Of a stretch of 64,000 nt of DNA, positions 47,118-58,306 are shown one piece after another. Below the pieces are notes generated by a model. It worked only from the letters and a program-made list of their open reading frames with translations, was not told the DNA's origin and did no database searches. This DNA comes from Chalara sp. BL73 (Eukaryota; Ascomycota; Leotiomycetes; Helotiales): assembly GCA_918026815.1 (NCBI GenBank), contig CAKJVC010000092.1, positions 868,001 through 932,000 of the forward strand, written 5' to 3'. Numbering within the stretch: position 1 is the stretch's first letter; every line of letters starts with the position of its first letter. The position numbers and the translations under genes are program-made.

Positions 47118-48835
47118 TTATCTTATCTCAAGCTCTTTTTCAAACACCTCGTTCCTCATTTCGGTCGGTGGAGTTCTTTTCTTTGGTCCATGTACCCCGT
47201 TACTTTTCTTCGTCTCAGCTGGATCTTCAATCATTATTTTTGGCTCAGTGGATGCTTCTTTCTCAATTTTGACCGACGTGAAGATATGACGACTGGGAAA
47301 TCCTTCCTGAGGCTTGATGTCGATGAGCTTATTATCACCAACCATAGAATGCTTTAAATCCCATCCAGCTCGCCGACATATTTCAGCCACAACCACGTCA
47401 CACTCACCCAATAGATCAATATCAAAGTTGACGTGCGTGACAGGTTGCATTGAGATATACATCTGTGGGATATTCGCTGGGAGATATGGCACGACCTCCG
47501 AAACCGGCGCAACTTTCAGTGAGGTTCCAATGACAATGACCAAATCCACTAGATCTCGATCGTGGCCGGTAAGTCGATCAGAAAAGGTATCTGGGAGTGC
47601 CTCGCCGAAGAAGGTGATATCTGGCTTCATCACTCCTGCTTGAGGAACATCGTCCGATTCATCGTCGTCTGTGGAGTATCCACTCGCGCCCCGGCGACGT
47701 TTCTTATCCTGGCCATTTCTGGAACGCTTTCGTTTGCGAGGCCGCTTCTCCGCCTGAAGAAGTGAGGTACACCGTTCACAATTGGGGATTCTGCCAGCTT
47801 TGATATCATCGTAGATGGTTTCACCAGGGACTTTGTAATGACATTCAACACATGACGCTGTGGCAAAGGAGCCGTGACATTGGATTAGTTTCCCAGGTAG
47901 AATCCCGGCGGCAGCCTCGATGTTGTCAATATTTTGTGAGTAGTTCGTGAGAAGCTTGCCTTTGTCTTGGAGGAGACGGATGAAAGCATGCGTGGGGGTG
48001 AATCGTTTTGTGGAAGGGAGGATATCCTTAGCGACAGAGAAGAAAATGGTAGGATCGCGACGGAACGTATGAATGTCGAAGACCTCTTGAGGATCATTCA
48101 GTCCAAGATGTGTTAGCTGGTCATAGAGGCCAGTGTTCTTAGACCTGAAGTCAGGAATTCCTAAGGAAGTTGAAATACCTGCGCCTGTAAGAACGATAAT
48201 GTTCTTTGACTTTTTTATGAGTTCCACGGCATCGTCAACCGTATTGTAGTTGGTAAGCTTGAGACGCTTTGACAACTCACGGCTGATTGCAAGGCTTAAG
48301 AATGGATAGTATTCTTCGTCGGATGCATTTGATTCCACCAAATACTCGGGCGGTCGAATACCAAAGGCCGTCAATAGCTTCCTGGCGGTGACTGAACCAC
48401 TCTCAACGGTCTGAGCACAGAACTCCTGCGGCCCAATAGAACGAAGAAGGCGGCGGTAGTAACCAGCTTCCTCCAAAGTGCAGGTGTTAGGCCCTATACG
48501 CTAATATTTAGAGTACTTCCCATTACAGCATCATTGTAACACTTACCTCCCTTGAGACTCTCATCTCTCAGCTCTTCCATAGAGTCTATGATCAGCGAGT
48601 CGATATCCGATGCATCGTCATCAAAATCATTGTCATCGGCATCTTCGACTGGCTCGGTGGGAAGGTACGAATCGGTCGTATGGATGACTGATCCGGCACG
48701 TGTTACGATGGTATCGTCCAACTCCGGTTCAGGGTCGGAGTCGAATTCGTCGGGCGACAGATCTGATGAGGTCTCAAAGGCCATGGCTTTGGAGGGAGGG
48801 AGGCTGGGGAGCTGAGCATCCACCAGGTGCTCCAT
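47118..48835 (-). CDS. Sir2/Hst1-type NAD-dependent histone deacetylase
   Basis: Two exons on the minus strand: 48835-48547 and 48493-47118, giving 554 aa. The junction rebuilds [17 protein letters not shown]. The N-terminus is acidic ([13 protein letters not shown]). A SIR2 N-terminal helix block, [18 protein letters not shown], precedes the catalytic core. GAGIS lies at 200-204, then [22 protein letters not shown] with the catalytic His, two CxxC pairs binding zinc (CVEC and CERC), [10 protein letters not shown] and [11 protein letters not shown] long basic insert [10 protein letters not shown] sits between the zinc pair and the second half of the core. The layout is of class I yeast Sir2/Hst1 proteins, which deacetylate histones in silencing. 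An ATG at 48783 is an alternative start. It is divergent from the FUSC gene. Confidence 0.93.
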
Positions 48836-49363
48836 ACCTTACAGTGGCCTGTTGTTGCTAATACAGCATAAGCGATGGCGATATCTTCCAAGGGGTTCGG
48901 TAGAGCCAAATTCTAGGGTAAGTAAGGGTAGAGTTTGATCCGCGATCCCACGCGATTCCCTTATAGAAAGAAAAAAGAGCTTTGAAAGATTCTATAGGGG
49001 AGGGAAGGTTGCAGACACTTTTGCGTGACCTGAATGAAACAGTTTTGTGTAGTGATAAGATATTAACACAAATACCGCGTTTGCGCTAGTTCCAGATTCA
49101 CTAGCTCATACCTTAACTTGTCTATTAATAAGGGCGGCGACCGGACAGTGCAAAATCGCCTGAGGTATCCAGCTCAAGCTCAAGGGGGAAAAAAATTTAC
49201 CGCTCACCAATCATCGAGCCGAGACATATTGATTCGTAAACAATTGATACTGAACCTATGAGATGAAGATTATCCCATTCGGAACGGATGGAGAACGCCT
49301 CTTCAATATGAAGCACGGTCTTGAGTGTTCAATCAGCCTGTTCTAATAGTCCGCACTCTTGCC
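48836..49363. other. Divergent intergenic region
   Basis: About 530 bp shared promoter region between the Sir2-type gene and the FUSC gene; no clear element noticed. Confidence 0.6.
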
Positions 49364-52300
49364 ATGGCACCTGAACATCAATCTAAGGATGCGAAATCCC
49401 AGAGCTCGCATACGGTGCCCACAGAACCAAGGAGAGAGGATACTCACCAGGTGCGCGCTTCCAAGGACGAACCTGCAAAGCTGCATAGACGTCGTCTTCA
49501 TCGGCCATCAATCTCTCAAGGCCGACAGCATGTGCATCTGGGGCCTTCATCCTCGCCAAGACCAGTTGGCTCAAGCATATACATGGGGTCTTACAGCCAC
49601 AGTCCACGACACTCAAAAGTTTCCTTGGGCGGATATAAAACCCCGGGATCATCTGCGCCGGTTTCTCCTCGCATGAGCATGAGCCAAAGTCATTTAGAGT
49701 CTCTATTGCATGACCTTGATCTAGACCCGGAGACCTATGGGGTGGAAGAGCTACGAGACGGCTTCTTTGACGCATCCTTCTTCAAGCCTCCGAAAACTGA
49801 TCATGATGACTTGATGAGACAGGCTGAATGCACTCTTCCAGCTGTTTTTCAAAAAAGACATCCTCTGTCTCCCAAGGATTTCTTACCAAAACAATGGAAC
49901 AGCATCAAAAGCGTAGTAGAAAGTGTTGCTACCACGCGTGCTGGTATTAAATTATCAAAATCCTTTCTAGCTTTTTTCATTGCGTATATTTTATGTCTAG
50001 TTCCAATAATTAGGACGTGGCTTGGGCGTTATAACTATGTTATGGTTCTTTCTGCGCTCCTTAATCATCCAGGAAGAACCATAGGTGCTCAGCTCGATGG
50101 ATTTGTTCTCACTACAATGGGAAGTGCCACAGGGTTAGGCTGGGGAGCATTTGCGCTCTGGCTTTCGGAATCTACAGCTGCAACACGGAGAGGTTATGGT
50201 GGAATCCTTGCTATGATCCTAGTACTCTTTATGGGTATTCTTGGTGCTCTGAGATCCTATTACATCAGGGTATACCAATTCGTGTTGTGTGCAGGCATTG
50301 CGATCAACTACGCTTGTCTTGCAGATGCATCCGACCGTGTTCATTGGGGAAAGATGTTTGACTTTGGCATACCCTGGGTATGTGGCCAGGCAATTTGCTT
50401 GGTGATATGCTGTACTGTGGCTCCAGATGCTGGGGCTCGTCCTCTAGCTGTTTCTTTACATGATGCTTTCAAGGTCATGGACGAGGGTTTACGGCTCCCC
50501 CAACCCAAGTCGCTCTTCCTACATCGGCAACTTTCTTGGACCTTTGTACAGATCTCACAAGCGTACCGAGACCTTGTGCTTGATGTCTCCTTAACACGCT
50601 TCAAGCCAAGCGATGTAATGGCTCTTCGAAATCTCATACAAGGTGTCATACGGTCACTACTTGCCCTGAAGATGGAGAACCAACCATTGGATAATATCGA
50701 ATCAGATAATGTTCAGGCAGGAAATAAAACCGACGGTGCAGCAAACACTTCTGACTTGCCTAGCTCAACCGATGAAATTGTAATCAATATTGATGAGGTC
50801 GGGCCTTCTCTTGATAGAACTAATACAGAGGATCGGGCTGTTAAGCTTATCATTACCAAGCTTGGTAGCCCAACATACGAGCTACTCTCATGTATGAGAG
50901 CATCCTTGGCAAGATGTGACGCGGTCTTGATGGATATGTCAGGATATAGAAAGTATCTTGGCCCTGATGGACCTACTTCGTCTGATATCCTAGGAGCACT
51001 GACGGAGATACGTAAGACAATGATTAAATACGACCAAGAAGAAGAGACATTGTTGGAGAATCCCGAATTGCCTCCCACCTATTCCAACCACAAGAAAGTT
51101 GTTGAAATATTCCTTTTCGTTCATCCCATTCGGCAAGCAGCATCGAGTGTGGAAAAGCTCATGGTGAAGGCGATGGAGATGCAGCAGAAACGATCTGGTT
51201 GGAAGATGTATCTGCCATCATATCCGTTGGCGAAAGCTTCGCAACGCACAAATGCCCAGGTCCGTCATGATCGGGGCGGCGTAACCGCTGGCTTCTACTT
51301 CCGGAGTCAAGCACAGCTTGCGAGAACGATGAGAGGAATGGCAAATGTGTATAAGCCATTACCTCGACATGTCGGCCCAGTGCAGGAGCTGAATGAGAAG
51401 GAGGAGGAGATTTCACGGATGGACACGATGGGCAGGTACGAGGCAGAAGAAGAGGCGGCCACTAATCGAAATAACGTGCAGACTTCAAGACAGAAGCGGC
51501 TACGCTATAAATTATGGCTGATTATACATCGTTTGCAAGGGTTTGAGACTAGATTCGCTTTGAAGGTTGCACTCAGCACATCATTGTTGTCAGTACCGGC
51601 TTGGCTGGATCAAAGTAGAGAGTGGTGGAATATCAATGAGAGCTGGTGGGCAGTAATTTCAGTATGGATCAGTAAGTTATATTTGAGCCAACCCGACTCT
51701 AGGACTTCCAGGTTCATGATACTTGACGCATGCTAATTCTACATGCCCACATTAGTGATGCATCCTCGGTATGTACATAAATATATATGTGTATATGTTT
51801 AGCTTTGAGCACTTTACTAATACGTTTAAAACAGAGTAGGCGGCAACTTTCAAGATCTTGTCACTCGTGGTCTATGTGCTCTGTTGGGTGCTGTCTGGGG
51901 CGGTCTCTCGTATAGAGCTGCTAATGGTAACCCATATGTGATGGCAGCGTTTGCGGCGATCTACATGGTTCCAATGATATTCCGATATACCCAAAGCTCA
52001 CATCCACGTTCCGGCATTGTAGGCTGTATATCATTCACCGTTGTCTCACTCAGCGTTAAAACGGCAGAAGGATCTCCATCTGTAGCTCATATTGCATGGA
52101 CTCGTGGCGTGGCCTTCATTGTTGGCGTTGTAGCAGCAGTAATCATCAACTGGGTCTTATGGCCGTTCGTCGCCAGACACGAGCTTCGAAAAGCGCTTTC
52201 TGCCATGATGATCTACTCTAGCATTATATATCGCGGAGTGGTCGCTAAATATGTATACTACGAAGCTGGTCATGAGCCTAATCAGGCAGACACGGAGAGG

Positions 52301-53115
52301 TCAGAGATGCTAGAAGGGAGACTTCGGGAAGGCTTTGTACGAATCCGTCAGCTCATGGTAAGTGCCTCGTCTGTCTCAATACATGTCATAGACACACCAT
52401 GTTAACGGAGATAATAGGCACTGACTCGCCATGAAATTCGCCTCCGAGGACCATTCAATCCACTCCCATACTCGGCACTGATCGATGCTTGCGAACGCTT
52501 TTTCGACTATCTAGTCGCGGTCCGACAGTCTTCAATGTTCTTTCATCCACACTACCTATCTGACAACGAGCAGGCTGCCGAAAGCCTGCTCGCTTATCGC
52601 CGAGACGCCGTTGCGGCCATCCTCATGAACCTCTATGTCCTAGCTGGTGCCTTGCGAGGAGATCGTAAAGTGCCCGTGAGTTCCTCCCATGTTCCTTGCT
52701 GTCTTTCATACACATACTTCATGCAAGCAAACATTTTCTAACCATGTACCGACCCCCTAGAGATATCTCCCTAGCGCTGCAGCAGCCAGAAAACGCCTTC
52801 TAGACCACATGGCGGAGATCGAAGCCCAGCAATCCCAAGAGCACGCAAAGCCGAGCCATGAGACGCAAGAAAAGCAAAACCGCAGATGGCAGCAGATATA
52901 TAGCTACTCGTACAGCCAAAGCTTAACGGGATGCGTACAGCAACTCGAGCAATTACAGAAATACACCAAGGAAATAGTAGGCGAGCAAGGGTAAAATATA
53001 TCCTCTCCTTCCACCGAGATGAAAAAATGCTAAACATCTTACCAACTGACGATGGAACAGATTCGAGCCAATAAATACGACAGAATATGACGACCTCACC
53101 CGCGAGAGAGGGTAA
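49364..53115 (+). CDS. FUSC/DUF2421 membrane protein (ER transporter 6TM, BRE4-like)
   Basis: Six exons: 49364-51671, 51756-51768, 51835-52357, 52418-52675, 52761-52990 and 53061-53115, giving 1128 aa. Exon 2 has only 13 nt and joins WAVISVWI to MMHPRVGGNFQ. The N-terminal 115 residues are disordered. A six-segment hydrophobic block follows (FLAFFIAYILCLVPII to WVCGQAICLVICCTVAP), as in the ER transporter 6TM N-terminal family. A charged middle region comes next, then a second hydrophobic set (GLCALLGAVWGGLSY to VVAAVIINWVLWPF) and a DUF2421 C-terminus. Yeast Bre4-type relatives influence brefeldin A sensitivity; bacterial FUSC proteins are aromatic-acid exporters. The substrate here is unknown. 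The ATG at 49364 was chosen as the first in frame. Confidence 0.9.
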
Positions 53116-54091
53116 TTAGCATGTTAAAAGCGTAATAGATAGACTTTGTCCCATGGCCTCTACAGGCTGAAGCAAGCTCGGAATAAAAAGTACACCCAAT
53201 AACGAAGCACGACGCAAGTTCAGATCACGAGGATAAACCCATACTTATACTTGAATCCTCTTATTCTTCGTCCCCGCCCTCCTCATCGCCCTCCTGAGCG
53301 GTCCCCGCAACTACCATTACGATGCTAAACCTTCCGCAACGTTCTCTTCCCAAGATTCCCGCTTAACCTGATAATTTGCGTGCTGGCTCCCATTCCACCT
53401 ACCCTTCATCACGATACCCCTTGGCAGCTTGGAGAAGGGAGGCAGTAGTTTCAGGTCTTCCATGCATTGAATAGCTTAAGCTGAAGAGCGTGATTTCTTG
53501 TCGAGACTAGTCTAGGAATTCCAAATATGGGAGCACAGAACTTCCCTTACTCAATTTAGCGGTCTACATAAAAACCTCTGGGCCTACGGCGTCTTATTCG
53601 CCTTTTAATTGCTCATAAAGAAGAGCTCCATAGAGAATACCGTTCTTAGCTGATAAGCGGTGTGAGCTAACGGGTTGAACTAGCAAAAAGGTTGAAGAGT
53701 ATAATATCTGAAGAGGATTGATTTTTTATTAAAAGTGTTTCATTAACGAGCTGGGTATTACTGGACTAGAATCTGCAACTCATGCTATAACGCTGCTCCT
53801 CATTACCGTGATGAGGAGATCGCCCCCTATGCCTCGATGTCTCAACCACCGCCATGAATCAAGGAAAAAGCTGCGATGCGGAAGTGTGTGAAACTGTACA
53901 CAAAGGATCGTGAACCGTGAACGCCGGGGTATACCCAAGTGCAATGAGAGATGTCCGAAAGACTTCTCGAGAAAACAACCATAACTCCGAGGTAAGATGC
54001 CGCAAGATCTGGTTGTGGTTGATTGGACAACAGATCGTCGCCTAAAGAACTGGAGAAAGCCAAATTGTGTGACCAGATTACCAAGTTGTGC
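53116..54091. other. Convergent intergenic region
   Basis: About 980 bp between convergent stop codons of the FUSC and UBTD-type genes. No recognised gene, RNA or repeat. Confidence 0.6.
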
Positions 54092-55266
54092 TCATGTGAT
54101 CATGGCAAGGATAATTTGGCCCTCCTCCCACCGTTGGTCCCGAAGTGGTTTATTATTGTCGAGCTCACGTCCGTTGTGGAATAGTCGAATCGACAGAGGC
54201 CCCTAGATAAGAGTTAGCGGAAAGCTTTTCCGAATTACATATACTGGGTTCACCTCTGATTTCTCTATGTCGTTGTAAGCGAGCAAGAATTGTTGTTTCA
54301 GAACCTTTACGTTCTCAGTCCTTACGCTCTGAACTATGAGGTCTCTGGCGGCGTTATGTCTTCGTGCTCTGACTTCCACCATATCGTCTGCACGGCTCTT
54401 TCCTTTTTGTGCTCTACGCTTCAGAATTTCTTGAATCTCCTTCGAGTCCAATTCACTGACAGCGGTGTGTGAGCTCGTAGCTACTTGACTAGCACTTCTG
54501 CCACCGGCGATTCCTGCAAGGGCAGCTCCTCTACCGATACCACTCTCCCCGGCCGCCTTTCCCTCAATAAGTTGAGTGCTTGAAATATGATCCTCTGCAA
54601 AGCCAAGTGCCTCGTTCTGGCTGTTTAAAGCCTCAAGACTGGAGAAGTCATGATTTGGCTGCGACTGAGTATCAAATGGAGATTGTGAGGACCCAGGTAA
54701 ATTTGCAGAACCAGTAGTGGCGATGTCGCGAGGGTCATTGACTATGTAAATTGGGATCTCGTACTTGATTCCAGTCTCGTCATATGCACCCTTGTGCAGA
54801 TACCCGGACGGAAGGTTGATACCAGCCGCATCTATGATCTGCTGTGCGGTATTCAGTCCTCCATCCTCGTCCATGGCATCACCGCCCTCCCACAAAACTT
54901 CTAGTGCCGAACGAATGGCTTGCCAGATATAGATATTCCCGGTCACTCGAGTATCAAAGAAGTCGACTCGTTCCTTGTCTAGCTTATCTCTGGTCCATGT
55001 CTGTGATTTACCATCTTTAGCAGCCCACTCCTTGATCCGCAGAGGCTTGTTTGGATGCTGGATAAGCTGTGTGCCATCGCTACTGCCATTGGACTTTTGT
55101 GGTCGTGCTTCTGTACCGGAAGCTGATGCTCCTCCACCTGAAACCCTGGCGACTTCGAGCGCTGGACGTTCGTCCTCTGATTCTGGCGGCTGAGAGTGGC
55201 AGTTTCCCTATGCAAGTTAGTCGTCACAAAGATGGAGAGTAAATAGGAGGCTGTGCAGCGTACCAT
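54092..55266 (-). CDS. UBTD-type ubiquitin-domain protein with N-myristoylation motif
   Basis: Three exons on the minus strand: 55266-55264, 55207-54245 and 54202-54092, giving 358 aa. The first coding exon is the ATG alone. Splicing joins it to GGAAACTGC and gives MGNCHSQPPES, a good N-myristoylation signal (Gly2) with a nearby Cys for palmitoylation. The N-terminal domain PLRIKEWAAKDGKSQTWTRDKL to IWQAIRSALEVLWEGGD matches the UBTD1/DC-UbP ubiquitin-binding domain. The last exon gives IRLFHNGRELDNNKPLRDQRW, a ubiquitin-like tail. Without that last splice the frame would end too early in FPLTLI. UBTD proteins are thought to link ubiquitin enzymes and membranes. Its role in fungi is unknown. 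Confidence 0.88.
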
Positions 55267-56233
55267 GGCTGCTCCTCGTACGCTGCAGAGCAGGAACGGT
55301 GCACGAGGGACCCAGAATACTTGTGGACTGATGTGACTCCTCTCCACGCTGCAACTTGTGACTTAACAGTGGCTTCGTATAATACTCTAGTCAGATACAG
55401 GCGTTCAGGAGGGGAATAATTGTTGCTATGAGCATACAATCCGCAGGCGCATGTTGGCCTCGGAGAAGTCGAGAAAGAAAGGATGAGGGTGAGTAACGAA
55501 ATCGGAGAAGAAGCAGGAAATCGAAGCGACCACCAAGGAGGTTGCAGGGAGGGAAGGGTATGGGGTGGGACAGGGAGTCCTAGACACTGCAGCGTCTGGT
55601 CTCCAGCGAACTGGTCGCCACCCGACCCGTGCAGCAAACCTTAAACTTTATTTTTGGGGCAATCGATGCATCTGGACAAATTCCCAATGGCATACCACCA
55701 CCACCACTGCTGAAATCCTCTTTTACAATTACTGCTACATATGTCTATGCTTGCTGTTATGAGATGATGGGAGCCATCTTACTTGAAGCAGCAGATGAAT
55801 TGACGTTCTCATGCACACTCTGCAGAGGATGCTTTGCGAGTCTTTTTTTATTTTATCCCGTTCCGCTTAATCCAGTCGGGATAACAGGAAGTCTTGAATT
55901 ACCATCAGCTGAACGAGCCACCCTGCACATGATATAAACTTTGGTATGTGGGAAAAAAAACAAGCAAATGTGACAGATAGATTTACCAGAGCTGATCGTC
56001 TTGGCAACCCTATGAGGCTCTATCGTCTAGTCCGGAAGGGGTAACGCTTAGCCGCATCTTGAAGAAAATCAGGCCTCCCCTCTCCAAAAGCTTACAACAG
56101 GCTCACAAACCTACACCCCAAGACAGCAAACCCCCCTCGACCACAAAAGGGCTACAAACATATAACTTTCAACCCCGAATAACTCCACAAACAATACCCT
56201 ACCTCTCGAAATCGTAAAGCAAACCAATCTGCC
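55267..56233. other. Divergent intergenic region
   Basis: About 970 bp between the divergent UBTD-type and RPB12 genes. Only chance frames; no recognised element. Confidence 0.55.
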
Positions 56234-56548
56234 ATGTCCCGCGAAGCTTACCAAGTTCCCACCGCCACGGCTGCCCCTTCTATCGGCCGCGACCTCATCG
56301 GTGACGGTCCCGCGACAAACTACATGTGCGGCGATTGCAATGCGAAGGTCCCCTTGAAGCGTGGTGAGCCTATCCGGTGTAAGGAGTGCGGACATCGGGT
56401 TCTGTATAAGGAGCGGACCAAACGGTATGGTTTTTTTTTTTTTTCCCCGCTCCAGGTTGCCTGCGAGCGAAAAGAGCGGGAGGTAAGAATGAACGGAAAC
56501 CGTGCTAACGTGTGATGTGATAGAATGGTGCAGTTTGAGGCAAGATGA
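56234..56548 (+). CDS. RPC10: RNA polymerase common subunit ABC10-alpha (Rpb12)
   Basis: Two exons: 56234-56424 and 56524-56548, giving 71 aa, the normal length. The junction restores TKRMVQFEAR, the conserved C-terminus. Four cysteines in CGDC and CKEC pairs bind one zinc ion. ATNYMCGDC, AKVPLKRGEPIRCKECGHRV and LYKERTK are diagnostic. The subunit is shared by RNA polymerases I, II and III. The last coding exon has just 25 nt, and the intron carries a 15-16 base T-run near its 5' end. Confidence 0.97.
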
Positions 56549-56858
56549 AGCGCACAGAGGAGAGGGGGTGATCGATGGCCAGGGAACGATGATATAAGAG
56601 ATGCGATGACTAGATTTAGAGAGGGAGCGCGGAAGGACGAAAAGGATGCGCTTTTTATGGGGAGTTCTGGACATAGCAGGCGTTCTGGGTCACATCAACC
56701 TATGGAAGATCATGAATAAGAATGTAATGTGAAAATCAGTACATTACGAGACCACCCATCCAAAAGCTTCTTTTCCATATGGTATCAAATGCGCCATGTA
56801 ATGCTACCAACCAACGCCGATAGTATCCCGACTTCTACTTTCCCTTGTATAGCCCCCG
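56549..56858. other. Convergent intergenic region
   Basis: About 310 bp between convergent RPB12 and GPN1 stop codons; nothing recognised. Confidence 0.6.
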
Positions 56859-58082
56859 CTATCTTTGCGAATTGATATACCTTGCGAAGCTTGCATCTTC
56901 ATTTATAGTGTTTCCTGAAGAACTCTCCAACGCTTTCTGATACCGAGCCGTTAGTCCTTCGGAATCGCCCGGACCGTCTGCAACGTCATCGTCTTCTGAT
57001 GACTCGTCCTCGTAGTCGCTAAGCACTTCCGGATCCACCTTTTCTATTGGCTTCTTAGAGGAAGGTTCTCCAGAGACTGCCATATCTTTCATGAGCTTGT
57101 CTAGCTCCTTCTCTCGGTTTGACTTTTTCTCATCATCACGCTGTTTTCTCTTCCGCTCCAGCTCAGGTTTATAGTCCCTATTAAACTCCTCTGTTTTCTG
57201 TTCCACAGCTGTAAAGAACTCATCAATGCCAGCTCCTGTCATAGAACTCACTCCCACCACGCTCAAATGGCTGTAAAACTCTTCTAGCACAAGACTCATG
57301 CTATTGAGCAAAGACCCCATATAACCACTTCCACCTCCTAAGCCACTTGAGCCGCCCTCAATACCTCCAAAGCTTCCCTGTTCCTCTTCCTCCCTCAATG
57401 AGGCCTGGAAAGCCTCAAAATCTGTCATCCATTCCTTTGCAAACTCTGCATCCTTGACATCCGTCTTGTTGAACACCAGGATCATAGGGAGCTTCGTCTT
57501 GTACAAAATACTGCACGCATACAGCATATTGCTCATAAAAGTACTCGTAGAAGAAGTTCTGGGTGTGTCGATAACATATGCAATGACGGTAGGGAACGTA
57601 GATGCCAGAGAATCTAGTAAGATGCTTCCAGATGCGCTCCAGACAAACACTTCTATTTGGCCGGGTGTATCTACCAGTATGTTCTTGATAGGCTTTACAT
57701 CTGGTTTCTTCGGATCTAGTGTTGTGCGTTTCTCCAGAAGACTCAGGATTTGATCTATTTTTGTTGCGAAGAGATTGAGGGAGGTCAGGATTCCGCCATT
57801 CGGTCCTAAGTTATAGGCCTTCATAACCTCCTTGTAGTTGACTGAGTCGCGAATATCGATATTTGGGGTGAATGGGACGTTCAGAACTGCAGGGTCGAGG
57901 TTCATCACATATGGAGGTTCTCTTTTGGAGTGTAGATGGGAGTTTATTCTTTGCATGAAGGTCGTCTTTCCAGAGCCTGAGAAGTGTCAGAGGCAGGCCC
58001 ACATTGTGTACTTGGGAAGCTTACCTGCCATTCCAACTACGACGATGGCCGTAGGGCCTACAGCTGATTTAGAGGTCGACAT
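56859..58082 (-). CDS. GPN1: GPN-loop GTPase 1
   Basis: Two exons on the minus strand: 58082-58025 and 57976-56859, giving 391 aa. The intron splits the P-loop, restoring VVGMAGSGKTTF (Walker A near 16-27). The GPN insertion is seen in NLGPNGGIL; other switch/base motifs are [10 protein letters not shown] and VFNKTDV. The C-terminal tail is acidic ([11 protein letters not shown]), as in yeast Npa3. GPN1 assists assembly and nuclear import of RNA polymerase II. It sits next to RPB12, a polymerase subunit, but neighbours of this kind are probably coincidental. It shares a 224-bp divergent promoter with CWF19. Confidence 0.95.
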
Positions 58083-58306
58083 ACTTGCTGGAGAATGATG
58101 AGATTCGACTGCAGCTGTCAGAAGAAATAAAAAATTAATGGAGGGGAGCCATGCGGGGTGAGGCGGCAAAGGCGGGACCATGACGCTAAAATTTCTCAAG
58201 GCTGAGCCTGAAATTGACTCGGCACAAGAACTTACTTAGAGAGCTCCCGAAGAGCTTCCGCAGAGCTTATGCACCTCATTTTGTACGACACCAAAAAAGC
58301 GACAAA

